Origin: Centroberyx gerrardi | Taxonomy: Eukaryota > Chordata > Actinopteri > Beryciformes > Berycidae | NCBI RefSeq assembly: GCF_048128805.1 | Contig: NC_136016.1 | Span: 11,134,176-11,198,175 of the forward strand | Length of the DNA: 64,000 bases | Reading direction: 5' to 3' | In this document: piece after piece, positions 1 to 42,000 of the stretch | Numbering within the stretch: the stretch's first letter is position 1 | Layout of the letters: each line of letters begins with the position of its first letter | Position numbers and translations under genes: made by a program | The notes under the pieces: model-generated | Databases searched by the model: none | Told to the model about the DNA's origin: nothing | What the model saw: the letters and a program-made list of their open reading frames with translations, nothing else

Positions 1-239
1 GACTGTATTTAGACCTAATACATAATAAAACTGACTTGCATAAGAGAAAAAAACCTTGTAAAGTGTGTGTGCATGCAGGCATGTGTGTGAGTTTGTTTGG
101 GGTGCAAACAAAAACATCATATGTCATTTTCCAGCACTCTAAGCTCTGGCTAATAACATGCATCACTCTAGGTGTTTATGATCCAGAAACAGAGGAGAAA
201 CAGCGTCAGGAACGTGAGAACGTGCACAAAGTGTCTTAC

Positions 240-285
240 CAGAGTCAGCGGAAGAGGCTTTTGGTTTAGGACAACTGGCATTCAT
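240..285 (-). CDS. wnk4: possible wnk4 coding exon 15 (tentative)
   Basis: A TCTG|GTAAGA donor and an ACCTGAG acceptor (tandem with CTGCAG nine bases upstream) enclose 46 nt that read MNASCPKPKASSADSG in the phase left by exon 14. Using the upstream CTGCAG instead would bring in an immediate stop. Splice-site and phase support only. Confidence 0.35.
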
Positions 286-601
286 CTCAGGTACTGCAGG
301 ACGTAATTGAGTGCTGAAGGAGGATAACTAGACAGGAAGCAGGAAGAGAAAACACGTCATTCTTTGACTTTATATTGTGCCAACAGCAGGACTTAAGGAG
401 ACATGCCATTTGAGATATGTATATGCTTTTTGAACAGGACCACAGTGGAAATAGATCATTTGATTGTTTTGTCCTATCTATGAGGTTTTTATTACTATAC
501 GCTGCATGATTTTTCTTACTTGTAGTCAAGTGTTAAGTACAGCTTTCAAGCAGTCTCATCTGATATAAACTCTGAAATAAGAGTAACTAATGGTGACTCA
601 C

Positions 602-31653
<31,052 letters not shown>

Positions 31654-31685
31654 TGTAGCAGTTTCAATGCCTTCTTAATCTCGTG

Positions 31686-31971
31686 CCTAGAAAACAATTC
31701 AATAATGCCATAAGGACTATAGAGTAGTTACCTTATGTTCCGTTACAGCCTACTTTTCCATGATGTCAGTGAAGTCAAAGGCTTTTTAATCAAAGGGTGA
31801 CCACGAAACAGGCCTATTAAATCAATAAAAAGACATGCGTTTTTGTAAGAGTCAACATAGTCTACCTGGTATCTGAGCCTTGCGATTGATTGTAGTTAAT
31901 ATGAACTTAAGAAATAGCTTGCAACCAAAGTAAGCTTATAAAACAGAGAAAAGAAGGAAAAACGGACTTAC
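31686..31971 (-). other. wnk4: wnk4 5'UTR intron
   Basis: A CGG|GTAAGTCC donor (exon end 31972) and a GAATTGTTTTCTAG acceptor (exon start 31686) bound a short intron. About 33 nt of leader then precede the ATG. Inferred from splice motifs only. Confidence 0.55.
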
Positions 31972-32110
31972 CCGTCACTGCCTCTGTCTCAAAACATTTC
32001 ACATGAACGCACTGCGCACATTAACACATAGTTCCTCTCAAATAATCCGTGTGGCCCTCTTCTCTCCTCTTTTCAAAGTCCTCAGCCATAACCTCTGGTG
32101 AAAGGGTAGA
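31972..32110 (-). other. wnk4: wnk4 candidate non-coding first exon
   Basis: The sequence upstream of the GTAAGTCC donor runs into a CpG-rich block at about 32130-32215. The transcription start is not visible, so the right end is approximate. Confidence 0.45.
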
Positions 32111-32124
32111 GCTGCCTGTTATCA

Positions 32125-32215
32125 ACAGAGCACCGGAGGGCTGCGCGTCTCGTGCGCTCCAACTGCGCGCTCCCAGCTCCGCCCCTCGCGCCTTGACGCG
32201 CGCGTAATCAGGGAG
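32125..32215 (-). promoter_or_regulatory. wnk4 candidate CpG-rich promoter
   Basis: A locally GC- and CpG-dense block (GCGCGTC, TGCGCGCTCC, GCGCGCGT) in AT-rich surroundings, including a CTCCGCCCC Sp1-type box near 32177. It lies just upstream of the inferred non-coding exon. No clear TATA box is seen at a matching distance. Confidence 0.5.
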
Positions 32216-32761
32216 GATAATTGCGATACAATACAATTTATGGAGCTTCTTCAGACTAATATTTTCCAAAATCCACCATATGTGATTAAAATTATGTTTT
32301 CCCCCTGTAGTAATACAAAGTTACGCCTGCATGGTGGCCAATTTAGAGTAAGGTCATCAATGCAACAGGCATCGACATGACTATCTTAAAAAGAGATAGT
32401 AGCCTAATAGAGAATAGATATTGCACCGCATTATGTGATATAGCGGAAACGTAGAAGTAAAGGATTCACCTCATGTCATAGCATTGGGAGTATCCATGAA
32501 ACTTATTTTATTTGTGCGACTTTTAAATGGCTGCAGGGAACACGACTTGTATTGATTACCTGGACAGGTGCCAGACGCCCTTCTCCATTGTCAAACACAT
32601 ACAACTTGCAGAGGAACGGGACGTATCCTCTTCCATTTAGTCGTTCGTTTAACAGGACATCGTATCCTCTTGAATTCTCTGAATGAAGATACACAGTACT
32701 CAGAACACATGAGTCATTTTCACTACAGGCTGCTCTCTCCCCCTCTCTGTTCTCATTAGTG

Positions 32762-32788
32762 GTGTGTGTGTGTGTGTGTGTGTGTGTG
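32762..32788 (+). repeat. (GT)n microsatellite
   Basis: About 13 GT units upstream of the wnk4 promoter region. Confidence 0.9.
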
Positions 32789-33387
32789 AGATTGAGACAG
32801 GCAGAGTACGGGCCAGTAGGGGGAGCCACACCGCGGAGAGCTGCAGAAACAGGACTCCTTTATCAGCCAAGGCCACAGTCAGCCCCACCTGTCACACACT
32901 GGGTGTTATCAGCAAACACAGCAGACTCCCCGGAGCTGTATCAGGCCTGCAGGGACCGAGCACATAATCAGACTGGACCATTAAGCAGCCAGTCACTCTG
33001 GTTCCTGCTGTCCTTCAGTCCACCTGCTGACGGAAATTAGGTCATCACATCTCCACAGAAAAAAGATACTGAAAAAAGAAGACATTCTGAGAATTACTGA
33101 CACCGCCTCGTTTCTTACTTTTAAGTCATGGCTTCAGGTTCTGCCGTAATTTGACTGAACGGGTGGATTCTCTGTGCTCCATCTCTACATGTCTACACAC
33201 TGGGGGGCGCTGTTAAAACAAAATGATTATTCATGTTTTACATAGCCCCATGGGTAATTTAGGAATGGATAACACTTTGCGAACTGTACAGAGAAGACTG
33301 ACTCAAACAACTGTAATAGTCTTTGGATGAAAAGGCATTTTTACTCAGTAACAGCATTTATGTTTCTGTGGAAGAGGATTAGGGCCA

Positions 33388-33545
33388 CATGTGAAAACTG
33401 AGTTCTGAGATTCATATCAGAATTCTGAGAATAGATTCAGAATTCTGAGTTTAAAGTCAGAATTTCAGGAATTCTGATATTAAAGTCAGAAGTCTGACTA
33501 ATTTAAGAGTCAGAATTCTAAGAATAAGTCAGAATTCTAATCCTC
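33388..33545. repeat. minisatellite of (AAAG)TCAGAATTCTGA units
   Basis: At least seven imperfect copies of TCAGAATTCTGAGA-like units, several containing the palindrome TCAGAATTCTGA. It lies between the vps25 3'UTR signal and the wnk4 promoter. Confidence 0.8.
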
Positions 33546-33617
33546 TTTCACATGTTTCTATTTTCAGACATTCTAGAAAAACAAAAAAAGAAACGGGTTT
33601 AGCAAATTTCTCTCTTA

Positions 33618-33623
33618 TTTATT
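33618..33623 (-). terminator. candidate vps25 polyadenylation signal
   Basis: AATAAA on the minus strand 725 nt after the vps25 stop codon. It is the first clear hexamer after the minisatellite-free 3' flank; no transcript evidence. Confidence 0.35.
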
Positions 33624-34347
33624 TTCCTACAGGATACCAAAAAGGAGGTTGAGTACAGAGAGAGGATGACAGGAGTGTCACAGCAGGTACTGCACTATGG
33701 GATTACAGCAAACTGTACATGAGGTCCACCGTTATTACAGTCAGCTGAGCTGAGCCAGGACCGGGGGTCTTAGTCCCCCTGGTATTCCTCTTCTGGAAGC
33801 ATTTCATATGTTTGATGCTCCCAAGATAATAGTCTCTGCGATGTTTTGTTGTGGGATTTCTTTGGGATGCCTGGTGTGGTGGTAAAGAGAGGAATACCCA
33901 TAACAGCCGAGCAAAGGTCCACAGCTAATTATACCAAGTAGATTTGTTAACAAGGAAAAACAGGAGGTAAAACTAGTCATATATACAACAAAGAAAGAGT
34001 AAAGTTACAGCTGGTGAGGAAGAGTATTTCCCCAAGAGTATTCAGACATAATAGTACCAGCTCCCCCGATAGACTTGCTGGCAACAAATGCTATGTATAG
34101 CAGTGGTTACTTCACACAAAGTGACAACTTTACAAGCTGTGTAACCTCAACTGCTCTTTCCCAAAGAGTTACATACAATATTGGCTCCCTTGAAAAGGCT
34201 TTGAACTTGGGTGAACCAAAAGGCAACATCAATTACCAGCATCCACTGGACTGGGCATTGAGGTGCACCTTGTGTAGCCTTCAACAGCTGAGTCAAGCCT
34301 CTAAGGTGTGAGGGTTCGCAGATCGAGTGTTTGGTTCCAGTACTATT

Positions 34348-34460
34348 TCAGAAGAACTTCACCCCCTTCCCATCATCCATGGTGATGATCTCCGCTTTGC
34401 CGTCTGTCTGTAAGGCCTGCAATGAGCGCAGCAGCATCCACTCTTCTAGACCATGGAATT
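34348..34460 (-). CDS. vps25: vps25 exon 6 (terminal)
   Basis: 113 nt encoding FHGLEEWMLLRSLQALQTDG, then KAEIITMDDGKGVKFF and TGA. Acceptor TTTTCCCAG. A possible AATAAA lies at 33618-33623 on the minus strand, giving a 3'UTR of about 0.7 kb. Confidence 0.95.
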
Positions 34461-37454
34461 CTGGGAAAATAGATTACAAACATGTTGTATGGTACAATGG
34501 AAAGTTACTGTTGATGCGTAATCAAGCTGTTATTGCATGGTCCTTGATCACTTCACATGTTGCATATCCAACAGGATCTAACCAGTTTGCATATGTTTAT
34601 TTTCACTGATCAAACCTCAAAGAAATTCAATACATTCAGCAATCAGCTTGAAAAATGAAATGTAATGCTGATAGTAGTGTTTTAATGGTACCATACCTTC
34701 ACCTTCTGCGTCATCACCGTTGGACAACTCATAAAGTGTAAACACTGAATTGACCATCCCATTTTTGGAAACCTAAAATGTTGCATAAACAGAATAATGC
34801 TCACTCTCTGAGAAAATAACTAACATAAGCATATTACTTTGACATAATCACCCACAAATAGACAACATTTGAATAAATGAGATATCTGCACACTTGTAGC
34901 AACAAAGCTAAACAAATATTTATTCAGCAGACTTTATTTAAGGTTCAGGGTGTCTTTGTTAGAGTTGTCCATTCATCAAAGATGACTCACCCATTGGTAT
35001 ATCAACTTGCCCCATTCCTCAGGCCGTCTCCACATGACTAAACACCGAGACTTGTTTTTGTCCAGCCATTCCAGGTTCCCTAAGGAGGGACAACGGAACA
35101 AAGACAAAAACATCACGGTTTTTCTTCAGGTGTCTTCATACAAGAGGGCTACGTATTCTTCATCTTAACAGCGCATAATCACCCAGTCAGAACATAGTTA
35201 CCTTTTTTCCTCAGTTCCTCAAACACAACTTGAATGGCTTCCATTGACAGTTTTCCTGGAATTCAATTAAGGGCTAACAAAAGGTAGCAACTTTAGAGCA
35301 GTACAGTCCATGCGAAAAGCTTTACGCTAGTTGAAATTTCACCCAACAGTTCTCATCTTGTGCTCAGTAGATATGTGGATTAAGAAAATACCTGCCTTTG
35401 TAAAACAGTAATAACAGTGTAAAATCTAACTGACAGATGTAGATATTTACAATACTGGTTGTGACTTTGGTTCCTTTACTCTTGAATTTGATTTCTAAAA
35501 TAATCCTCATGAAGGACCTGAGCGAGTGAAATGATGAGAAGTGTCGTCCCCCCCCCCCACTGAAAAAAAAGTAATAAAAAAAATAAAATAAAATAAAATA
35601 AAATAACTGGAAATTCAAATTAACACGGGCTACAGCAGTGTTGGGGTGGCTGTTGAGGTGGAATTGTATTATGGCCTTACCACTTATCCTGCTCGTGATG
35701 TGTGTCAATAGTAATTTCCTGTGGATATAGCTTAATTCTATATCCTGATAAAGGAGGTGGCCTATATACAGCAGAGTTCCTAATTAAACAAGCTAGGCAA
35801 ACATGTCATGATGACAGACAATATGGATGGATGCCATATTGAAAAAGCCGTTTTTGAATAAACAACTCATGACAGCATCTTGGATCAAGCTGCATAATCT
35901 AAAACTCCGGCCTTGACTGAACCACTGGGTGACTGTAAGTAAGGATACGTTCTATCTTCTTGTTGTTGAACACAGGGCTTTCCTGAGCCTCCATGACGTC
36001 CAGGGTGTAGAGCTTGTGATGCCGGCAGTAAGACAGTGCCAGGGAACACCAGGCCGCCAGCTGTTTCTGTCTAGTGTCAACATTGGGCTGTAGCCTGTCC
36101 AGAAAGAAATGGGCAAAACATGTAACATAGACTCATCATATCACAAATGGTAAGCCTTCTCACAATGTTGAGAACAACTTCGCTTACATGGCAAGTAAAT
36201 AAATCTTCACTTTCAGTCCATCTGTAATTTTTCTGTATGCATGTGTATGTTTTCTCCCTTTCCATAAAAAGATATCGCCAGGCATCCACACCATCTACCT
36301 CAGCATGATCTAATAAGGTAACAGGTCTGATTTTTAAAGCGTGGTAGGTGGGGAAGCTTTTACCTAGTGACAGGCAGTTGAAAAGGCAGACTTAAAAACA
36401 CCACCAAATACCTCTAGTGTTTTACATTTACAGTTTTCAGAGAAATTAGGAGAAATGGACATGAAAATGTCAGTTCACCAGGACCGTTTCAGCAGCTGAT
36501 CCCTTGTGAATGAAATGCTATTCACAACACTGTGGGGAAACGCACAAACATAGGGAGTGAGGTGTAGAATTTTTATTAAATTTTTTTCAGATACATTTTC
36601 TCAAAAACTATTGGCCAAATTAACATCAAAAGTCTCTTGATTTCTGGGAAGGCGTTTAGGATTAGAATAAACAACCACAATCAGAGTGCCCATAAACTAG
36701 TGCTGAAGCAGGCTGCTTCCAAATGTTCTGTTTGCAAAACCATGTTAATGTATCCAGTGTTAATATACATTGGATAATATGTATCTGCGACTCTTCAATG
36801 AACCCCATTTTAATCAACAGTTTATGCCATACATGTACAGTCATGGTAATTAAGTGGTGGTAATGGCATACTAACTTACTGAGTAAAATAACACACAACA
36901 CACTGTTGGAACCGAGAATCACCACACAACCAATGTTTATGTTTCTTGTCTTGGACATGTCTTGAACACTTGTAATTATTTATGCACTGAGGTCGGTAAA
37001 CGGTAGGCAGCCCAGGCATTAGGGTAACTAAAAAGCTAACCAATTTTAGCTGGCGAGCCAACCTATTAAAACAGCTAGAGCTAATAGCTAAATTGCTCAT
37101 TTTCTCAGTATGAACACATCATGATTAAATTATCCACGTTGATTTCTTTTGAAATATTCGCATCGAATAGAGCCTTAGTGAAGTGCTGAATGAAAATGTT
37201 TGGAGCTGGCACATAAATTGAAGAAAAACAGTAGACTAGATGCACTTCCCTAGCAATCTGTCTCGCTTAGCCAGTTAGCTAACATGATGCTAGCTAGCAA
37301 ATCAACATTGCAGTTTGACTACATATTAACGACGGAGCAGAATATGCGAAACTAATTACTTCTTTGAAACTCTCATTAAAATATAGCTGAGAAAGTAGTT
37401 GACTTACGTAAAAAACGGTGGAAAATTATATTGCCAGGGCCACTCAAAACTCAT
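34348..37454 (-). CDS. vps25: VPS25, ESCRT-II complex subunit (complete, 6 exons)
   Basis: VPS25 is the ESCRT-II subunit (two copies with VPS22 and VPS36) that recruits ESCRT-III through VPS20/CHMP6 for sorting of ubiquitinated cargo at endosomes. Six exons (37408-37454, 35949-36094, 35202-35255, 34991-35079, 34697-34772, 34348-34460) join in phase to 525 nt, 174 aa; the human protein is 176 aa. The N-terminus MSFEWPWQYNFPPFFTLQPN has the aromatic/Pro motif that binds VPS22/VPS36. Two winged-helix domains follow, with conserved QKQLAAWCSL, VMEAQESPVFNN, RRPEEWGKLIYQW and the C-terminal GKGVKFF. The gene lies upstream of wnk4 in the same direction, as in human. All exons look intact. Confidence 0.97.
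34697..34772 (-). CDS. vps25: vps25 exon 5
   Basis: 76 nt encoding VSKNGMVNSVFTLYELSNGD and an acidic DAEGE end. Acceptor ATTTTAG, donor GAAG|GTATGG. Confidence 0.95.
34991..35079 (-). CDS. vps25: vps25 exon 4
   Basis: 89 nt encoding NLEWLDKNKSRCLVMWRRPE and EWGKLIYQW, the start of the second winged helix. Acceptor CTCCTTAG, donor AATGG|GTGAGT. Confidence 0.95.
35202..35255 (-). CDS. vps25: vps25 exon 3
   Basis: 54 nt encoding KLSMEAIQVVFEELRKK; acceptor TTCCAG, donor AAAAG|GTAACT. The human counterpart segment is KLPVESIQIVLEELRKKG. Confidence 0.95.
35577..35605 (+). repeat. (AAAAT)n repeat
   Basis: About five AAAAT units after a poly-C run at 35549-35559, in vps25 intron 2. Confidence 0.85.
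35949..36094 (-). CDS. vps25: vps25 exon 2
   Basis: 146 nt encoding LQPNVDTRQKQLAAWCSLAL, then YCRHHKLYTLDVMEAQESPV. Acceptor TCTGGACAG, donor GAAC|GTATCC. This is most of the first winged helix. Confidence 0.95.
37408..37454 (-). CDS. vps25: vps25 exon 1
   Basis: 47 nt, from ATG at 37454 through MSFEWPWQYNFPPFF; donor TTTAC|GTAAGT. The ORF is too short for an ORF list but is unmistakable by homology. Confidence 0.95.
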
Positions 37455-37487
37455 TGCAACTGATGGGGTGTTCACAGCTGGTAGGTC

Positions 37488-37530
37488 CCGGAAGTGTGTC
37501 CAACCTCTAAATGATTCCGGAAAACGTTTC
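37488..37530 (-). promoter_or_regulatory. vps25 candidate promoter (ETS-type sites)
   Basis: A CCGGAAGTG ETS-type motif (37488-37496) and a nearby TTCCGGAAAA lie 34-70 nt upstream of the vps25 ATG, with no TATA box. This is typical of housekeeping promoters. The span to the presumed end of arhgap27 (about 37.8 kb) is only some 300 bp. Confidence 0.5.
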
Positions 37531-37808
37531 TCATACAGTAGAGTTCTACCAAAGAGTTTATAAAATCAGAGCCAGACGTTTAAAAGCTGTGAAATGGATA
37601 AATATGTCTTCAAGGTTTTCTTGTAAATGAATTATGTAATGCTAACTTCTTTGTATGGATTCTATTCTATTAAAAATCATTTGTGTCCCAAGCTGAAAGT
37701 TTCAAAAAATCTGACTTTACCACCTGCATCCATCAATTTCCTCACCCACTGTCAGGAGCTTTTTGATAAGAGACAAAACAACTTCTTGTTTTTTTTTACA
37801 AAGTTATT

Positions 37809-37814
37809 TTTATT
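37809..37814 (-). terminator. candidate arhgap27 polyadenylation signal
   Basis: AATAAA on the minus strand about 1.0 kb after the arhgap27 stop, with AT-rich 3'UTR-like sequence before it (no ORF or exon seen from 37815 to 38827). It would leave about 300 bp to the vps25 5' end. Confidence 0.4.
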
Positions 37815-38827
37815 CAGGGCAAACTCGTGCATTTACAGCATCTTTTTTTAGCATAAATATGCTATCTATTTCTATTTACAGGACAAAAATCTCTTGTAAG
37901 ATCCACCTTTCTTGTCTATGGCCAGAGCTGTCACTGCCTTTACTGCTGACTTTCAAAAATGTAACACTAAATTATCATTCTATGGTGTCATTATACATAG
38001 TTTCTTCAAGTACAGCATGATTGGGACAAAATGGTGTCTTACAATCCAGTGGAAAAGAATCTATAAGTTGTACAAGTAGGCTAGGTCAGTGTCTACTTCA
38101 CAGCAAGTCGTTGGTATTAATATTTCTTTTATACATTTCTATATTACAATAAAAGACTTCATGGGTAAAAGTGAGTCTTAAAGGACACATAATATTAGCA
38201 TACAACCTCAGTTATTGCCATGTATGATATACTGTAACTTCAAATCCAAAACAACATGTAAAAGTCATTAAAATCTTCTAAAATAAAGATGGAAGCATTC
38301 ATTGATCGTTTCTTAAAGAGAAAATTAATGCATTTTTTCCAGGTCTGACTTGGGTTCTATTAAGCTACAATCATCACTGCAATTTTGACAAAACAAAACA
38401 AAAACAAATGAATCTTGCAGCAAGTGACATGTCAGATTAAGAAAACTGAAGAAGGAGTGAGAGCAAGCTGAGACAGTCCTTCCTCCACTTAAGCAACTAT
38501 CTCAGAAGCTGAGATGGGAAACCAAACCACACTTGCCTACATGGTGTGGCTTGTTTTCCAATCCTACAATACTGCCAAAGATATTTCTAACATTGTGAGC
38601 CTCCAGTGGGGTAAATCTGGACAAAATAGTGGTTAAACATGCTTCAAATATTCTGAGCAAAAAAACAAAAAAAAATGTGAAGAGCCCTTTATCTTAACTT
38701 GCGAGGGATGTCTCACTTATGAAGCTGTTCAAGTGCATGAAAAGTTAAATCAAGCACTCCTCAAGTCATTTGACAGGATTTATATTTTCGCCCAGGTCTG
38801 CACAGGAGGCTTATGACTGCTTTAGCT

Positions 38828-39005
38828 TTAGCTGGAATGGAAGATGTGCTCATATTCATTGAGGATGAGCTCCACTATCTGGTTCTGGAAGACCATGTGC
38901 ATGGTGATGTTGGCCGACTCCATCTCCGGCCGGAGCAGCGTCGGGCCAAACACGATCGCCACGTTCTGCACAGTCATACGATTGTCATCCCCATAGCCAA
39001 TGACC
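38828..39005 (-). CDS. arhgap27: arhgap27 coding exon 17 (terminal)
   Basis: 178 nt encoding RMTVQNVAIVFGPTLLRPEM through NEYEHIFHSS and TAA. The NVAIVFGPTLLRP helix with its conserved Asn is intact. Acceptor TCTCTTCTAG. Confidence 0.96.
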
Positions 39006-42000
39006 CTAGAAGAGAAATGGGATAATGAGGTGAGGAGTCAAAATGTTCTTGTTGTTTTTGTCCTGCAGCTAAGGTGAAGAATTGCATTCTGAATATTTGT
39101 ATATTTAATTTAATTTCAGTTCAACTTAATTCAAGTCTATTCTCACATCACCTTTTAATTATCCGTTATAAGTTCTCAAACTATGTCAAGGAAAAAACAT
39201 GCAGAAATTAGACAGTGGTCAAGTAAAAATTATATAACAAAAAACATCAAGCATACTTGCGTAAATGCCCAAACAGGAGCTCCATGGTGTCATGATTAGG
39301 TGGAGGGAGAGAGTTGACCAGATCACGCATGTAAGACACTTTTGCGTTGTAATCAACCGATCCTAGAACAAGCGGATCATAATACATTTTCAGTCAACAT
39401 AGTGCAAGTGGCATGTACATTTTCACATAAGCTGTATCTCCATATACCAAAGGCGTATTTGAGGTTAATGTAGATATCTGCTATATTTATGAACAACGGC
39501 TGTATTCGTGTATAACGTCAGTAGGGACCCGAAAATCTGCTTACTGATGGCTGCGATGAAACTATTGAAGTGGCTGTAGGGGAAGAGCGGCTCCGGAAGC
39601 TCTCGGAAAAACAGCTTCAGCGCTCCAGTGATGACATGAATGTCCTCCCACTGGCCGTCCTCCAGGTCCAGCTCCTCTGTTCAACACAATAGGAACACAG
39701 CCCATTACAGCACAGTAGGGGGCGCTGCTGTATTCAATGAGACACTGCGGAGGATTCTGCCATGCAGTATGTGACCTCCACTTTCCTGAAGTGTGTGAGG
39801 AGACTGACAAAAACTTTAGTCAAACACGCATTACATTGCATTAGAAAGACATCATAGATTTAATTTGAAGGTTTGCAAAATGTGAAAGATCTGATAGAGG
39901 TTGTAAACTTTTGAAAAGCACTTTATACTTTACCATGATCGGCTTTGAAGCGTAGTTTCTGAATGACAGCTAGGTTCCCACTAACTCTGTAGATTCCATC
40001 AATGTCTAAACCTGTGAACCAACATCAGCTGCAGTCAGTCACTGCTATACTGCAGACAGTAATATGATTCAGACAATAACATAAGCAAGATGGTTTACCT
40101 CTCTTTTCCACTGCTCTGATACATTTCTCCACAAATCTGGGAACTGTGGTCCTCTCTTGTGCGCACAGTGTGGCCAGATGGCAGCCAAACACATTGTCTG
40201 CAGGGAATTAGAACACAGGATGGTAGTTTGCAACAGACAGTCTGCCAAAACAGAAGTCATTAAAATACCAGGAACAAACAAGATATGATGAAACTGAAAT
40301 GATCCCGGTGAGGAAACCGGGTTGTTGCAGCGGCGAATCGCAATAGGATACAGCTAAGAATGGACGAATAAAAAGAGAAAAATAAAAATATAAACAAGAA
40401 TATAGCAAATGGGGGTCATATAAACAAACACAGCCAGCACTTTCAACACATTTCAACATGTTAGGTAGTATGTATGAATTCATGAAAAATATTGGAACAA
40501 ATGTGAATTACAGCATTATTAGGATCTGCAAACAGCAGTAGAACTTACTGAGAAAAAGAAAATAATGAATGTAGAAAATGTCTGATATGCAAATATATAA
40601 AAAATAAGAAATGTATGCAGCAGGAGTCGGTGGAAAATACATATGCATTGTTATATGCAATATAACAATGAGAAGAATACCGCAATATGAAGAAAATAGA
40701 TATGTAAATTCTAACCAAATATACATGATGTGCGAGTTAGGGTTAGGGTTAGGGTGCACTGTATTCACAGACTTCACAGACTACAGCCATATATGTACAG
40801 AAAAAGAATAGGCATGTAGTATGTGCATTGCAAAACACTATACAACATGTGTATAGTTGCAGATTTATACCAAACATAATCATAAAGGCATGTTGTAATG
40901 CTCAGTGTCAGGCAGGGTGAGACTCAGGGACTGTAGCCTGGCAGACCAAGACTGGCAGACTGTAGCTTTTCCATTAGCTCCCATTCAAATCAGTCGCAGC
41001 CTGGAAAGAAAAACGCCCCTATGTGAAATCGCATACCTCGGATGTAGCCTTTCTCCTTGACGGACTGCAGTGTGGGGCGTTTCATGAGGAACTTCATCAG
41101 CTTGGTGCGAACCTTCTTCTGGTCTGTTTCCCCTGCAGAGCTCGATGCGCTGTTGAGACTTGGCCTGGAGGCTGGGAGGGGAGGATTGTAATGAATACCC
41201 AGCGTAATAGCAGTAAAACAGTAGCGGCTAAAACTCTTAGTCAAATACCAATTATGACACATCTGTAATGGTTATGATCCCAACTCTCGATTGGTCTAAT
41301 ATATTTAACTGGGTCAAACTAATCACACCGTTAATGCCACAGATAAATCAGACATGGGTTGCTTTCACAATTCAGGAAAATGTAATGCAGCTTGTTTGTT
41401 CAGTTTACCTCTTCGCTTGTCCATGGCAGCTCCAGACTTGTCATCTCGTTCTGTGCTAGACAACTTCTCAGTGAAGTCCCCGTCCTCCTCCTCTGAATGA
41501 TGGTCCTGGTACTCCTGGCACCAATGCACAAGCACAGACATGATTGCAAAATGAGTCAAACAGAAGCGTGAAATAGCGGATTGCACAATATAGATAGAAC
41601 AGTGTCAAACCTGAATCAAACAGTATCTTCAGCGTTTGTTTTAATCTGCTTTATGTATCAGATGGGATGGTCACAGAAAAGTATTTGAAAGTCAATTTAA
41701 TATACTTTCTGTGATTGACGACCAACTGGACACCATCTGAATTGTACAAATGCTGATAAATCTCCACCATTTGTAAATGGTTTTTTTTTTTGCAAGTACT
41801 ACTATACTATCTGGCCCAGGTCTGAACAGTTTTACTAGTCAGTGCATATTAATCAAGGAAGTCTCAACCACTGAGCCACGTGTCAAGTTTCAATGAAAGG
41901 ACTCACAAGTTGTCGTATGGTGTCCACTAAGACTTTGTGCCAGTCACTGATGATGCTGTCAGTATCGTACTGTATCAGAAACTCCACACCATTCTTGCCT

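Noticed and set aside
40735-40756. Telomere-like repeat as a possible chromosome end or fusion scar
   Set aside because: Only three to four units, and similar short runs recur in introns; consistent with ordinary interstitial repeats.
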